Source: Bacteroidota bacterium
GTDB taxonomy: Bacteria; Bacteroidota; Ignavibacteria; Ignavibacteriales; Ignavibacteriaceae
DNA: 64,000 nucleotides
Reading direction: 5' to 3'
Assembly: GCA_021824145.1 (NCBI GenBank)
Contig: JAKALM010000008.1
Coordinates: 1 to 64,000 of the forward strand
Below are positions 9,577-16,894 of the stretch, piece after piece. The stretch's first letter is position 1. Each line of letters opens with the position of its first letter. The notes beneath the pieces are model-generated. The model was given only the letters and a program-made list of their open reading frames with translations. It was not told the DNA's origin and searched no databases. The position numbers and the translations under genes are program-made.

Positions 9577-12500
9577 ATGAATCAGATAAAGATGTTTAGG
9601 ATTTTGATGTTATTATTTATAATGATATCCCAAATTTCATTTGCAACAAATTATTATGTAGATGCAACAAATGGAAATGATAACAACAACGGTTTATCAC
9701 CATCTTCTGCTTGGAAAACTATTAACAAAGTTAATAACTTTTCTTTTTCCAGCGGTGATATTATCAGCTTTAAACGAGGTGAAACTTTTACAGGCTATAC
9801 TCTTACACCACCGATCGGCAATCTAACATTCAATGCCTACGGAAGTGGCAATCTTCCCGTAATAGATGGTCAGAATACCCTCACGTATTGTATTATTTGG
9901 GTTAATAAATCTAACATAACCTTCAGATCTATCAAATGCTTTAACTCCACTCTCGAATGCCTTGATGCCAATAACGCTAATTATCTTACTATCGACTCTT
10001 GTGTGTTTGATGCTAACTTTCATCAAGCTCAAACCGTTTACATTGGTTTATCTTATTATGTCCACATCTCTAACAGTGTCTTTCAGAATGCTGCCGGGTA
10101 TACTTACCCTCACGGACTCTATCTCGGCGGAGGCGGTTATCAAATTGTTGAACATAATATGTTCCTTAATAATCAAATGGCTGGTATTCATATCAACGTA
10201 AACGTTAACCCCAATGGCAGAGTTCCTCACCCTATTATCAGATACAATTGGTTTGAGGGTAATACCGAAGACTTCCAAGACCAAGCTACTGATTCCTTAG
10301 AGTTCTATTACAATGTCATTGTTGACAATCCTACTATCCCTTATGCCGACGGTATTATCTTTAGCTATGAAGCTGCTTATTCTTCTTTTGCACCTATAAA
10401 TGCAAAAGTCTATAATAACACCATTATTATGAATGATTCTTTGACTAGTCATTCTGCCATCTTTATCTACGGAAATTCTTATATCAACAACCTATCTTTC
10501 AAGAACAATATCATTTTCTACCTTAATTCTCATCAGACTAGCGGCTATTTTGTTTATCAACAGCCGGGAAGTGGTTCTATTTATTTTGACAATAATTTAT
10601 TTTATAGAACCGGCGGCAGCCAAAATAATTTTGCTTCTATCAAAGGTACTGCTTATAATTCTTTCTCTGCTTGGCAAGCTGCTGGTTATGACACTCATGG
10701 TTTATGGGTAAATCCTGGATTTAACAATCTATCCGCTAAAGATTATTCACTTATCTCTAGTTCTCCAGCAATAAATGCCGGTTCTAATGTTGGCTTAACT
10801 TCAGATTATTTAGGGAATTCAGTTTCAGGAAACCCAGATATAGGTGCTTTTGAATATGTTGGTGCAACCAGCATTCCCAATGTTCCAACTTTAATTTCTC
10901 CATCAAATAATGCAACTGGTACTTCAATAACTCCAACACTAACATGGAATGCATCTTCAGGTGCTACAACATATCGATTACAAGTTTCTACAAGCAGCGG
11001 ATTCTCAACAACTGTCTATGATAACTCCACAATTACTTCAACTTCACAATCAATTAGTGGTTTGTCCAACAATACAACTTATTATTGGAGAGTCAGCGCA
11101 ACAAATTCTTCTGGTACAAGTAACTATTCGTCAATTTGGAGTTTCTCTACCCTTGCTGCCGTTGCTGTACCACCTGCACCAACATTATCAAGCCCAGCCA
11201 ATAATTTAACTGGAATATCATTAAACCCAAATTTGTCTTGGAATGCATCTTCTGGTGCTACATCATATCGATTACAAGTTTCTACAAGCAGCGGATTCTC
11301 TACCACTGTTTATGATAACTCTACAATTACTTCAACTTCACAATCAATTAGTGGTTTAGTAAATGGTACAATCTATTATTGGAGAGTATGCGCTTCTAAT
11401 TCTGCTGGAACTAGTAACTATTCTACAACATGGAACTTCACCACAGATACAGTTACTACTGGACATGTTTATTATGTTGATGCAGTAAATGGGAACGATA
11501 ATAATTCTGGCTTAACACAAAACTCAGCTTGGAAAACCATAAACAAAGTGAATAGTTTTTCTTTTTCCAGCGGTGATATTATCAGTTTTAAACGCGGTGA
11601 GACTTTTACTGGTTATACTTTAACACCTCCAATTGGTAATTTAACTTTTAATACTTATGGTACCGGCACAAAACCTATTATTGATGGTCAAAACACATTA
11701 ACCACTTGCTTCGTTGGAGACAATAAAAATAATCTAACAATTAATTCTATAATTTTTTATAACAGCACTCAAAATTGTTTCAGCGCATCAAATTCAAATT
11801 ATCTGAATCTTGATTCATGTGAATTCGATGGAAATTTTCATGTTAGCCAAGCAGCAGTAATAAGTTCATATAATGCCAACATTAGCTATTGTGTTTTTAA
11901 GAATGCAGCAAGCAGTTCGTATTCATACCCAAGTGGTCTGCTGTTATATGGCGGTGGAAACCAAATTATAGAGCATTGTCAATTTTTAAATAATTCTGAT
12001 AGCGGATTAAAAATTTATTTTAACACAAATAGTCAAGTAATTCATCCAATTGTTAGATATAATTGGTTTGAAGGCAATGCTCAAAACTATCAAGATCAAG
12101 CTACCGATTCTTTAGAATTTTATTACAATGTAATTGTTGATGATCCAAATGTTTCATATGCTGGTGGATTAATTTTTACTTACGAGTCTTCATATGCCCA
12201 ATTTGCACCTAAGGATGCAAAAGTATATAACAACACATTTATAATGAATGATTCTATTACTCAGCACATTGCAATATTTGTTTATAATAATTCTAACATA
12301 ACTAATCTATCCTTCAAGAATAATATATTTCTTTTTGCAAATTCAAATCAAAACAGCGGATATTTCGTTTATCAGCAGCCTGGAAGCGGCACATTAAATT
12401 TTGATAATAATTTATATTTTAGAAACAGTGGAAGTCAAAGTAATTTCGCTTCCCTCCAAGGTACCAATTACAATTCTTTTAGTTCGTGGCAAACAGCTGG

Positions 12501-13332
12501 CTTCGATGCACATGGCAATTGGTCAAATCCATTATTTAATAATTTATCATCAAATAATTATTCACTTCTTACCGGTTCTCCTGCTGCTAATGCCGGTATC
12601 GATGTCGGCTTAGTATCTGATTATAATGGATATACAGTGCCGGTTTATAAACCCGATATAGGCGCATTCGAACATTCATACGTGCAAGCAAATATAAAAA
12701 CATTTTTAGGCGGACCGTATAAAAAAGGAATCATGACTACTTACCTTAATTCTCAAAATTTAATTCCACTTTCTCAACCATATTCATCTTCGCCATGGAA
12801 TTACCTCGGTTCTGAAAATGTTTCTTCCATTCCTTCGAATGTTGTTGATTGGGTTCTCGTTCAATTGAGATCAAACACTTCAAGCAGCTCAATTATTTCT
12901 CAACGCTCTGCATTTATAAAAAATGATGGAACAATTGTAGACTTAGATGGGATTTCTCCTTTGAGATTTGATTTCATTAATAATGGCAGTTACTACATCG
13001 TTATAAAACATAGGAATCACTTATCAATAATGAGTGCAGCTCCTGTATCGCTAGCAACATCATCTTCAAATTATGATTTCACAACATCTCAATCAAAAGC
13101 TTATGGCACAAATCCAATGATGAGCCTAGGTTCAGGGGTTTATGGAATGTACTCGGGTGATGGCGATGCAAATGGCAGCATAAATACAACAGATAGAAAC
13201 AATATTTGGAGAATAGAAAATGGATCTGTTGGTTATTTACCAGGAGATTATGATCTCAGCGGTGGTGTAAATAGTACAGATTTAAATCTTTGCTGGAGAA
13301 TTAATAATGGCATTACAACCCAAGTACCATAG
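9577..13332 (+). CDS. Secreted double beta-helix / FN3 / dockerin-like surface protein
   Basis: The 1251-residue protein has a signal peptide (cleavage near SFA, residue 23). A right-handed parallel beta-helix domain follows (about 26-428), then two FN3 domains (about 435-527 and 533-625), then a second, paralogous beta-helix (about 630-1030). A beta domain (about 1038-1190) containing a VDWVLVQLR stretch comes next. Two dockerin-type calcium loops close the protein: DGDANGSINTTD at 1195-1206 and DYDLSGGVNSTD at 1224-1235. It ends in TQVP and has no T9SS tail of its own. Beta-helices of this kind bind or cleave polysaccharides, but no catalytic residues could be assigned. The next gene encodes a cohesin-like protein with a T9SS tail, which may anchor this one. 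Residues 88-381 are encoded by a block identical to one in the gene at 14631. Confidence 0.85.
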   Translation: MNQIKMFRILMLLFIMISQISFATNYYVDATNGNDNNNGLSPSSAWKTINKVNNFSFSSGDIISFKRGETFTGYTLTPPIGNLTFNAYGSGNLPVIDGQNTLTYCIIWVNKSNITFRSIKCFNSTLECLDANNANYLTIDSCVFDANFHQAQTVYIGLSYYVHISNSVFQNAAGYTYPHGLYLGGGGYQIVEHNMFLNNQMAGIHINVNVNPNGRVPHPIIRYNWFEGNTEDFQDQATDSLEFYYNVIVDNPTIPYADGIIFSYEAAYSSFAPINAKVYNNTIIMNDSLTSHSAIFIYGNSYINNLSFKNNIIFYLNSHQTSGYFVYQQPGSGSIYFDNNLFYRTGGSQNNFASIKGTAYNSFSAWQAAGYDTHGLWVNPGFNNLSAKDYSLISSSPAINAGSNVGLTSDYLGNSVSGNPDIGAFEYVGATSIPNVPTLISPSNNATGTSITPTLTWNASSGATTYRLQVSTSSGFSTTVYDNSTITSTSQSISGLSNNTTYYWRVSATNSSGTSNYSSIWSFSTLAAVAVPPAPTLSSPANNLTGISLNPNLSWNASSGATSYRLQVSTSSGFSTTVYDNSTITSTSQSISGLVNGTIYYWRVCASNSAGTSNYSTTWNFTTDTVTTGHVYYVDAVNGNDNNSGLTQNSAWKTINKVNSFSFSSGDIISFKRGETFTGYTLTPPIGNLTFNTYGTGTKPIIDGQNTLTTCFVGDNKNNLTINSIIFYNSTQNCFSASNSNYLNLDSCEFDGNFHVSQAAVISSYNANISYCVFKNAASSSYSYPSGLLLYGGGNQIIEHCQFLNNSDSGLKIYFNTNSQVIHPIVRYNWFEGNAQNYQDQATDSLEFYYNVIVDDPNVSYAGGLIFTYESSYAQFAPKDAKVYNNTFIMNDSITQHIAIFVYNNSNITNLSFKNNIFLFANSNQNSGYFVYQQPGSGTLNFDNNLYFRNSGSQSNFASLQGTNYNSFSSWQTAGFDAHGNWSNPLFNNLSSNNYSLLTGSPAANAGIDVGLVSDYNGYTVPVYKPDIGAFEHSYVQANIKTFLGGPYKKGIMTTYLNSQNLIPLSQPYSSSPWNYLGSENVSSIPSNVVDWVLVQLRSNTSSSSIISQRSAFIKNDGTIVDLDGISPLRFDFINNGSYYIVIKHRNHLSIMSAAPVSLATSSSNYDFTTSQSKAYGTNPMMSLGSGVYGMYSGDGDANGSINTTDRNNIWRIENGSVGYLPGDYDLSGGVNSTDLNLCWRINNGITTQVP
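9669..9735 (+). repeat. Short shared tract, copy 1 (partner 14732-14798)
   Basis: 57 bp (9669-9725) are identical to 14732-14788. One C/T difference follows at 9726/14789, then nine more identical bases. The offset of 5063 bp is the same as for the 882-bp block downstream. The roughly 100 bp between the two tracts are clearly divergent between the genes. Confidence 0.9.
9838..10719 (+). repeat. 882-bp identical block, copy 1 (partner 14901-15782)
   Basis: Every base compared by eye matches 14901-15782, with a constant offset of 5063. The block covers 294 codons in frame, from Tyr88 to Gly381. It looks richer in C-ending codons than the rest of the gene: 10081-10140 has 32 G+C of 60 by my count. 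Flanks diverge at both ends. Confidence 0.95.
10945..11063 (+). repeat. FN3-encoding direct repeat, unit 1
   Basis: This 119-bp unit is nearly identical to 11239-11357, at an offset of 294 bp. It encodes the core of the first FN3 domain. The few differences are mostly synonymous. Confidence 0.9.
11239..11357 (+). repeat. FN3-encoding direct repeat, unit 2
   Basis: This is the second unit of the 119-bp repeat and encodes the core of the second FN3 domain. The high DNA identity indicates a recent tandem duplication or conversion. Confidence 0.9.
13159..13281 (+). other. Dockerin-like calcium-binding module (within the 9577 gene)
   Basis: Two loops fit the EF-hand/dockerin pattern D-x-D-x-[NS]-G-x-x-N-x-x-D: residues 1195-1206 and 1224-1235. 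Each is followed by a helix-like segment with an aromatic residue (IWRIENG and CWRINNG). The repeat spacing of 29 residues suits a type I dockerin-like fold. Binding to a cohesin is inferred, not shown. Confidence 0.75.
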
Positions 13333-13381
13333 TAACCATATGAATAAGATAAATAATAGAATAATAGAATTTGGAGTAATT

Positions 13382-14470
13382 ATGAACAATATATTAAAAA
13401 TATTTTTGACAGCTTTTGTAATATTGGCGCTTAATTTACAAGCTCAAACAATAGTAAATGGACAATTTGTTGTTACTAATCATAGCGATTCAATTTATGC
13501 AATTACAGTTCAGTTAAATACAAACACAGGAACTAATGGATTGGGAACATCAACAATCATATTTAATTTTGATAGCACATCTTTGTCATTCCCATCCACA
13601 CCGGTTAGTGGAACTGATTATACTTTTACAAACTTCAGTGGCGGAAATTATTCTCCGGCAACAGTAACGCATCCAGTTGCTAATCAAATTTGGATAAATA
13701 TCGAATTGTTAAATACAAACAGTGGTACTTTAGTAACACAAACTCCTGGTTGGATAGATGTCGCAACAATAACTTTTTCTATTATAAATCACTCTGGATC
13801 TTCTAACCTGAATTGGCAAACTTCAAATAATAACTGGGCAATATTTGATGGTAATAACTCAACTCTTTGGACAAACGGAACATTTACAAATTTAAATACA
13901 TCACCACTTCCAGTAGAATTAACTTCATTTACTGAAAATACAGTAGAGAATAAAGTAGAATTAAATTGGCAAACTGCTACTGAAATCAATAATTATGGTT
14001 TTGAAATACAAAGAGCTATACAAAGTGATAATTTAAAGTGGGAAAAAATTGGTTTTGTTGAAGGAAGAGGAAACTCCAACTCTCCTAAAACATACCAATT
14101 TATTGATAGCAATCCGTTATCTGGAAAACTTGTATATCGATTAAAACAAATTGATAATAATGGCAATTATAAATTCTCTAAAGAAATTGAAGTTAATTTA
14201 GCTCCAACTGAATATGTTTTATACCAAAATTATCCTAATCCTTTTAATCCCAGTACAAAGATTAAATATTCACTACCAGTTAGATCTTTAGTAAATATTA
14301 AAGTATACGATATTACTGGAAGAGAAGTAGCAAAATTAGTTGATGAAATGCAAGAACAAGGAAATTATACAATTAATTTTGATGCAAGTAAATTAAGCAG
14401 CGGAACATACTTCTATAAAATAATAAGCAATAAGTTTGTGCAAGTAAAAAAGATGCTGCTATTAAAATGA
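13382..14470 (+). CDS. Cohesin-like secreted protein with T9SS sorting tail
   Basis: The 362-residue protein begins at ATG 13382. This is preferred because a GGAG box at 13373-13376 sits five bases upstream and the reading then opens with a clean signal peptide (MNNILKIFLT, cleavage near LQAQ). Longer in-frame starts at 13307 and 13340 would bury that signal. Residues about 24-175 form a beta-sandwich-like domain that reads like a cohesin-type domain (pattern IIFNFDSTSLSF, later WIDVATITFSI). An FN3-like module (about 175-275, NWQTATEINNYGFEI) and a T9SS type A tail (last 80 residues: NYPNPFNPST, VYDITGREV, LSSGTYFYKI) follow. It is translated just after the dockerin-like gene, which suggests co-expression and possible partner binding. 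The cohesin call rests on pattern only. Confidence 0.72.
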   Translation: MNNILKIFLTAFVILALNLQAQTIVNGQFVVTNHSDSIYAITVQLNTNTGTNGLGTSTIIFNFDSTSLSFPSTPVSGTDYTFTNFSGGNYSPATVTHPVANQIWINIELLNTNSGTLVTQTPGWIDVATITFSIINHSGSSNLNWQTSNNNWAIFDGNNSTLWTNGTFTNLNTSPLPVELTSFTENTVENKVELNWQTATEINNYGFEIQRAIQSDNLKWEKIGFVEGRGNSNSPKTYQFIDSNPLSGKLVYRLKQIDNNGNYKFSKEIEVNLAPTEYVLYQNYPNPFNPSTKIKYSLPVRSLVNIKVYDITGREVAKLVDEMQEQGNYTINFDASKLSSGTYFYKIISNKFVQVKKMLLLK

Positions 14471-14508
14471 GTTCAATCTAAATAATATTGATTTTTCCAA
14501 AATAATAA

Positions 14509-14540
14509 AACAGACCTTACGAAAGAGGTCTGTTTTTTTT
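14509..14540 (+). terminator. Rho-independent terminator of the surface-protein operon
   Basis: A 9-bp stem, AACAGACCT at 14509-14517 with AGGTCTGTT at 14526-14534, has an 8-nt loop and runs into eight Ts. It lies 38 bp after the cohesin-like gene. Confidence 0.9.
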
Positions 14541-14630
14541 ATTTAATAGATATTTATGATATTATTTTTTATGTTAATAATGAAATAAATAACAAATGGC
14601 GGAACAACAATAATTTTATTTTAATTAAAC

Positions 14631-15857
14631 ATGCAAATAAAAAAATTATCTGAAATCTTAAAGATTTCATTTTTATTAATTTTTATTTTTTCGAAAGTAA
14701 TTTTTGCTAAAACTTTTTATGTCAATTCTATAAATGGAAATGATAACAACAACGGTTTATCACCATCTTCTGCTTGGAAAACTATTAATAAAGTTAATCA
14801 TTTCCCATTTTCGAAAGGCGATGTTATTGCATTTAAAAGAGGACAAATCTTTACTGGATATACATTAAGACCAAACAGAAGCCATCTTACCTTTACTGCT
14901 TACGGAAGTGGCAATCTTCCCGTAATAGATGGTCAGAATACCCTCACGTATTGTATTATTTGGGTTAATAAATCTAACATAACCTTCAGATCTATCAAAT
15001 GCTTTAACTCCACTCTCGAATGCCTTGATGCCAATAACGCTAATTATCTTACTATCGACTCTTGTGTGTTTGATGCTAACTTTCATCAAGCTCAAACCGT
15101 TTACATTGGTTTATCTTATTATGTCCACATCTCTAACAGTGTCTTTCAGAATGCTGCCGGGTATACTTACCCTCACGGACTCTATCTCGGCGGAGGCGGT
15201 TATCAAATTGTTGAACATAATATGTTCCTTAATAATCAAATGGCTGGTATTCATATCAACGTAAACGTTAACCCCAATGGCAGAGTTCCTCACCCTATTA
15301 TCAGATACAATTGGTTTGAGGGTAATACCGAAGACTTCCAAGACCAAGCTACTGATTCCTTAGAGTTCTATTACAATGTCATTGTTGACAATCCTACTAT
15401 CCCTTATGCCGACGGTATTATCTTTAGCTATGAAGCTGCTTATTCTTCTTTTGCACCTATAAATGCAAAAGTCTATAATAACACCATTATTATGAATGAT
15501 TCTTTGACTAGTCATTCTGCCATCTTTATCTACGGAAATTCTTATATCAACAACCTATCTTTCAAGAACAATATCATTTTCTACCTTAATTCTCATCAGA
15601 CTAGCGGCTATTTTGTTTATCAACAGCCGGGAAGTGGTTCTATTTATTTTGACAATAATTTATTTTATAGAACCGGCGGCAGCCAAAATAATTTTGCTTC
15701 TATCAAAGGTACTGCTTATAATTCTTTCTCTGCTTGGCAAGCTGCTGGTTATGACACTCATGGTTTATGGGTAAATCCTGGACTGCTTGATAAAAAAAAT
15801 TTAAACTTTAAATTCTTTTTGTCTATTATGTCACGGTATAAAATGCTCAATAAATAG
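14631..15857 (+). CDS. Truncated beta-helix paralogue
   Basis: The 408-residue protein has its own signal peptide (MQIKKLSEIL; cleavage near FAK, residue 27), unlike that of the 9577 gene. Residues 91-384 are encoded by the identical 882-bp block. After Gly384 the sequence leaves the family. The last 24 residues (LLDKKNLNFK onward) match nothing in the longer protein, so the end of the helix, the FN3 domains and the dockerin are missing. It is either a chimera made by recombination or a decaying copy. No terminator is visible between it and the convergent gene 38 bp on. A stable secreted product is possible but would be a helix without its final coils. Confidence 0.65.
   Translation: MQIKKLSEILKISFLLIFIFSKVIFAKTFYVNSINGNDNNNGLSPSSAWKTINKVNHFPFSKGDVIAFKRGQIFTGYTLRPNRSHLTFTAYGSGNLPVIDGQNTLTYCIIWVNKSNITFRSIKCFNSTLECLDANNANYLTIDSCVFDANFHQAQTVYIGLSYYVHISNSVFQNAAGYTYPHGLYLGGGGYQIVEHNMFLNNQMAGIHINVNVNPNGRVPHPIIRYNWFEGNTEDFQDQATDSLEFYYNVIVDNPTIPYADGIIFSYEAAYSSFAPINAKVYNNTIIMNDSLTSHSAIFIYGNSYINNLSFKNNIIFYLNSHQTSGYFVYQQPGSGSIYFDNNLFYRTGGSQNNFASIKGTAYNSFSAWQAAGYDTHGLWVNPGLLDKKNLNFKFFLSIMSRYKMLNK
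14732..14798 (+). repeat. Short shared tract, copy 2 (partner 9669-9735)
   Basis: This tract pairs with 9669-9735 at a 5063-bp offset, with a single mismatch at 14789. It covers the NGNDNNNG / SAWKTIN motif at the start of the mature protein. Confidence 0.9.
14901..15782 (+). repeat. 882-bp identical block, copy 2 (partner 9838-10719)
   Basis: This block is identical to 9838-10719 and in the same reading frame relative to its host gene. Divergence begins at once at both ends: 14900 T against C, and 15783 C against T. Confidence 0.95.
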
Positions 15858-15895
15858 AATTTGTAAATAAGTTTATAAAATTATTAGTGCTGAAT

Positions 15896-16873
15896 TCAAT
15901 ATCCATCTACTGATGATAACCATTTACCATTTCCTAAATAAATTGGATCAATTGTATGCATACCATTTTTATTCCATCCAATCCCACTTGCTTTGATAAT
16001 CGATTCATTGCTTACAATTTTTTCCACAAAATTAATAGTATCTAGTTTAGTAATCTCAAATGCAAAAACTTGTTTCCCATAAGTTGATGAACAATCCTGG
16101 GAATATCTAAATAACTTTTGATTATAATGAAATATTCTGCCACCGCATCTTGCAAATAACTTATTATTTTTAACAACCGGACTCATTGGATGCTGTTTCC
16201 ACGGACCAACTAAACTATCTGAATAATATAAATTCAAATTATCATTTTCATTTGTACATACAAATAGCCACCATTTGTTATTATAAAGTTCAATTGATGG
16301 ATCTGCAAAATGATATCCTTTAATTAAATTACAGACAAAAGTCCATTTTATAGGAAAGTCAGTTGCTTTATATAATCTTACAGATAAATCTTGATGACTT
16401 TCCGGAATTAAATAATAGTTATCATTCCATTTGAACACATATGGGTATGACAAATGAAATGGTTCATCAATAATAATTTTTTTATAAGTCCACTTAAATC
16501 CATCTTTACTCTCTGCGTAGCCGATATCTCCTTGATCATTTTTTTTGTTTAATACTTCAAAAAACATATAAAACAAGGAATCGGTTTTTAACAAAAATGG
16601 ATCCGCTATGAACTTAGCTTTTACATCGTTTATATTGCTTGCAGTTAGAACAGGATTTGAGATATTTACTGGTTGAGTTAAATTAAATGGTGAATTACCT
16701 GTATAAATACCAATTGACCAATCCCAATTTGTTACCACTTCAGAATTATGTGAAGATATTTTTTTCAAAAAAGAATATGGAAATACATGATCATTAATTA
16801 CAAGGAAACCATAAATCAAAATAATTATTATTACTAATAATATTCTTAAAGAGAAGAACAATTTCTTTTTCAT
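15896..16873 (-). CDS. Membrane-anchored beta-propeller protein, GIPC-transferase/GH43-like
   Basis: This 325-residue protein has one N-terminal membrane helix (about 5-25) and a five-bladed-propeller-like domain (about 75-320). Repeats such as ADPFLLKTDSLFYMFFEVLN, SYPYVFKWNDNYYLIPES and ADPSIELYNNKWWLFVCT resemble GH43/GH32-like propellers. They are closest to the N-terminal domain annotated in glucosamine inositolphosphorylceramide transferases. In bacterial surface-sugar loci such domains occur alone, and their reaction is not established to my knowledge. It is the last gene of the polysaccharide locus, 21 bp after the MBOAT gene, so a role in the finished polymer is likely. Catalytic residues were not identified. 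Confidence 0.7.
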   Translation of the reverse strand: MKKKLFFSLRILLVIIIILIYGFLVINDHVFPYSFLKKISSHNSEVVTNWDWSIGIYTGNSPFNLTQPVNISNPVLTASNINDVKAKFIADPFLLKTDSLFYMFFEVLNKKNDQGDIGYAESKDGFKWTYKKIIIDEPFHLSYPYVFKWNDNYYLIPESHQDLSVRLYKATDFPIKWTFVCNLIKGYHFADPSIELYNNKWWLFVCTNENDNLNLYYSDSLVGPWKQHPMSPVVKNNKLFARCGGRIFHYNQKLFRYSQDCSSTYGKQVFAFEITKLDTINFVEKIVSNESIIKASGIGWNKNGMHTIDPIYLGNGKWLSSVDGY

Positions 16874-16894
16874 AATTAGAATTGATTGAAAAAG

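Noticed and set aside
9823-10284. Antisense and alternate-frame open frames inside the beta-helix gene, repeated at 14865-15347
   Set aside because: They recur only because the DNA block is duplicated. They lack ribosome sites and protein-like features, and the plus-strand frame is clearly coding.
10945-11357. Direct repeats as a CRISPR array
   Set aside because: There are only two long units, coding for FN3 domains in frame, with no spacers or cas genes.
9838-15782. Insertion sequence or transposon as the cause of the 882-bp duplication
   Set aside because: There is no transposase, no terminal inverted repeat and no target-site duplication. The block is purely coding and in frame.
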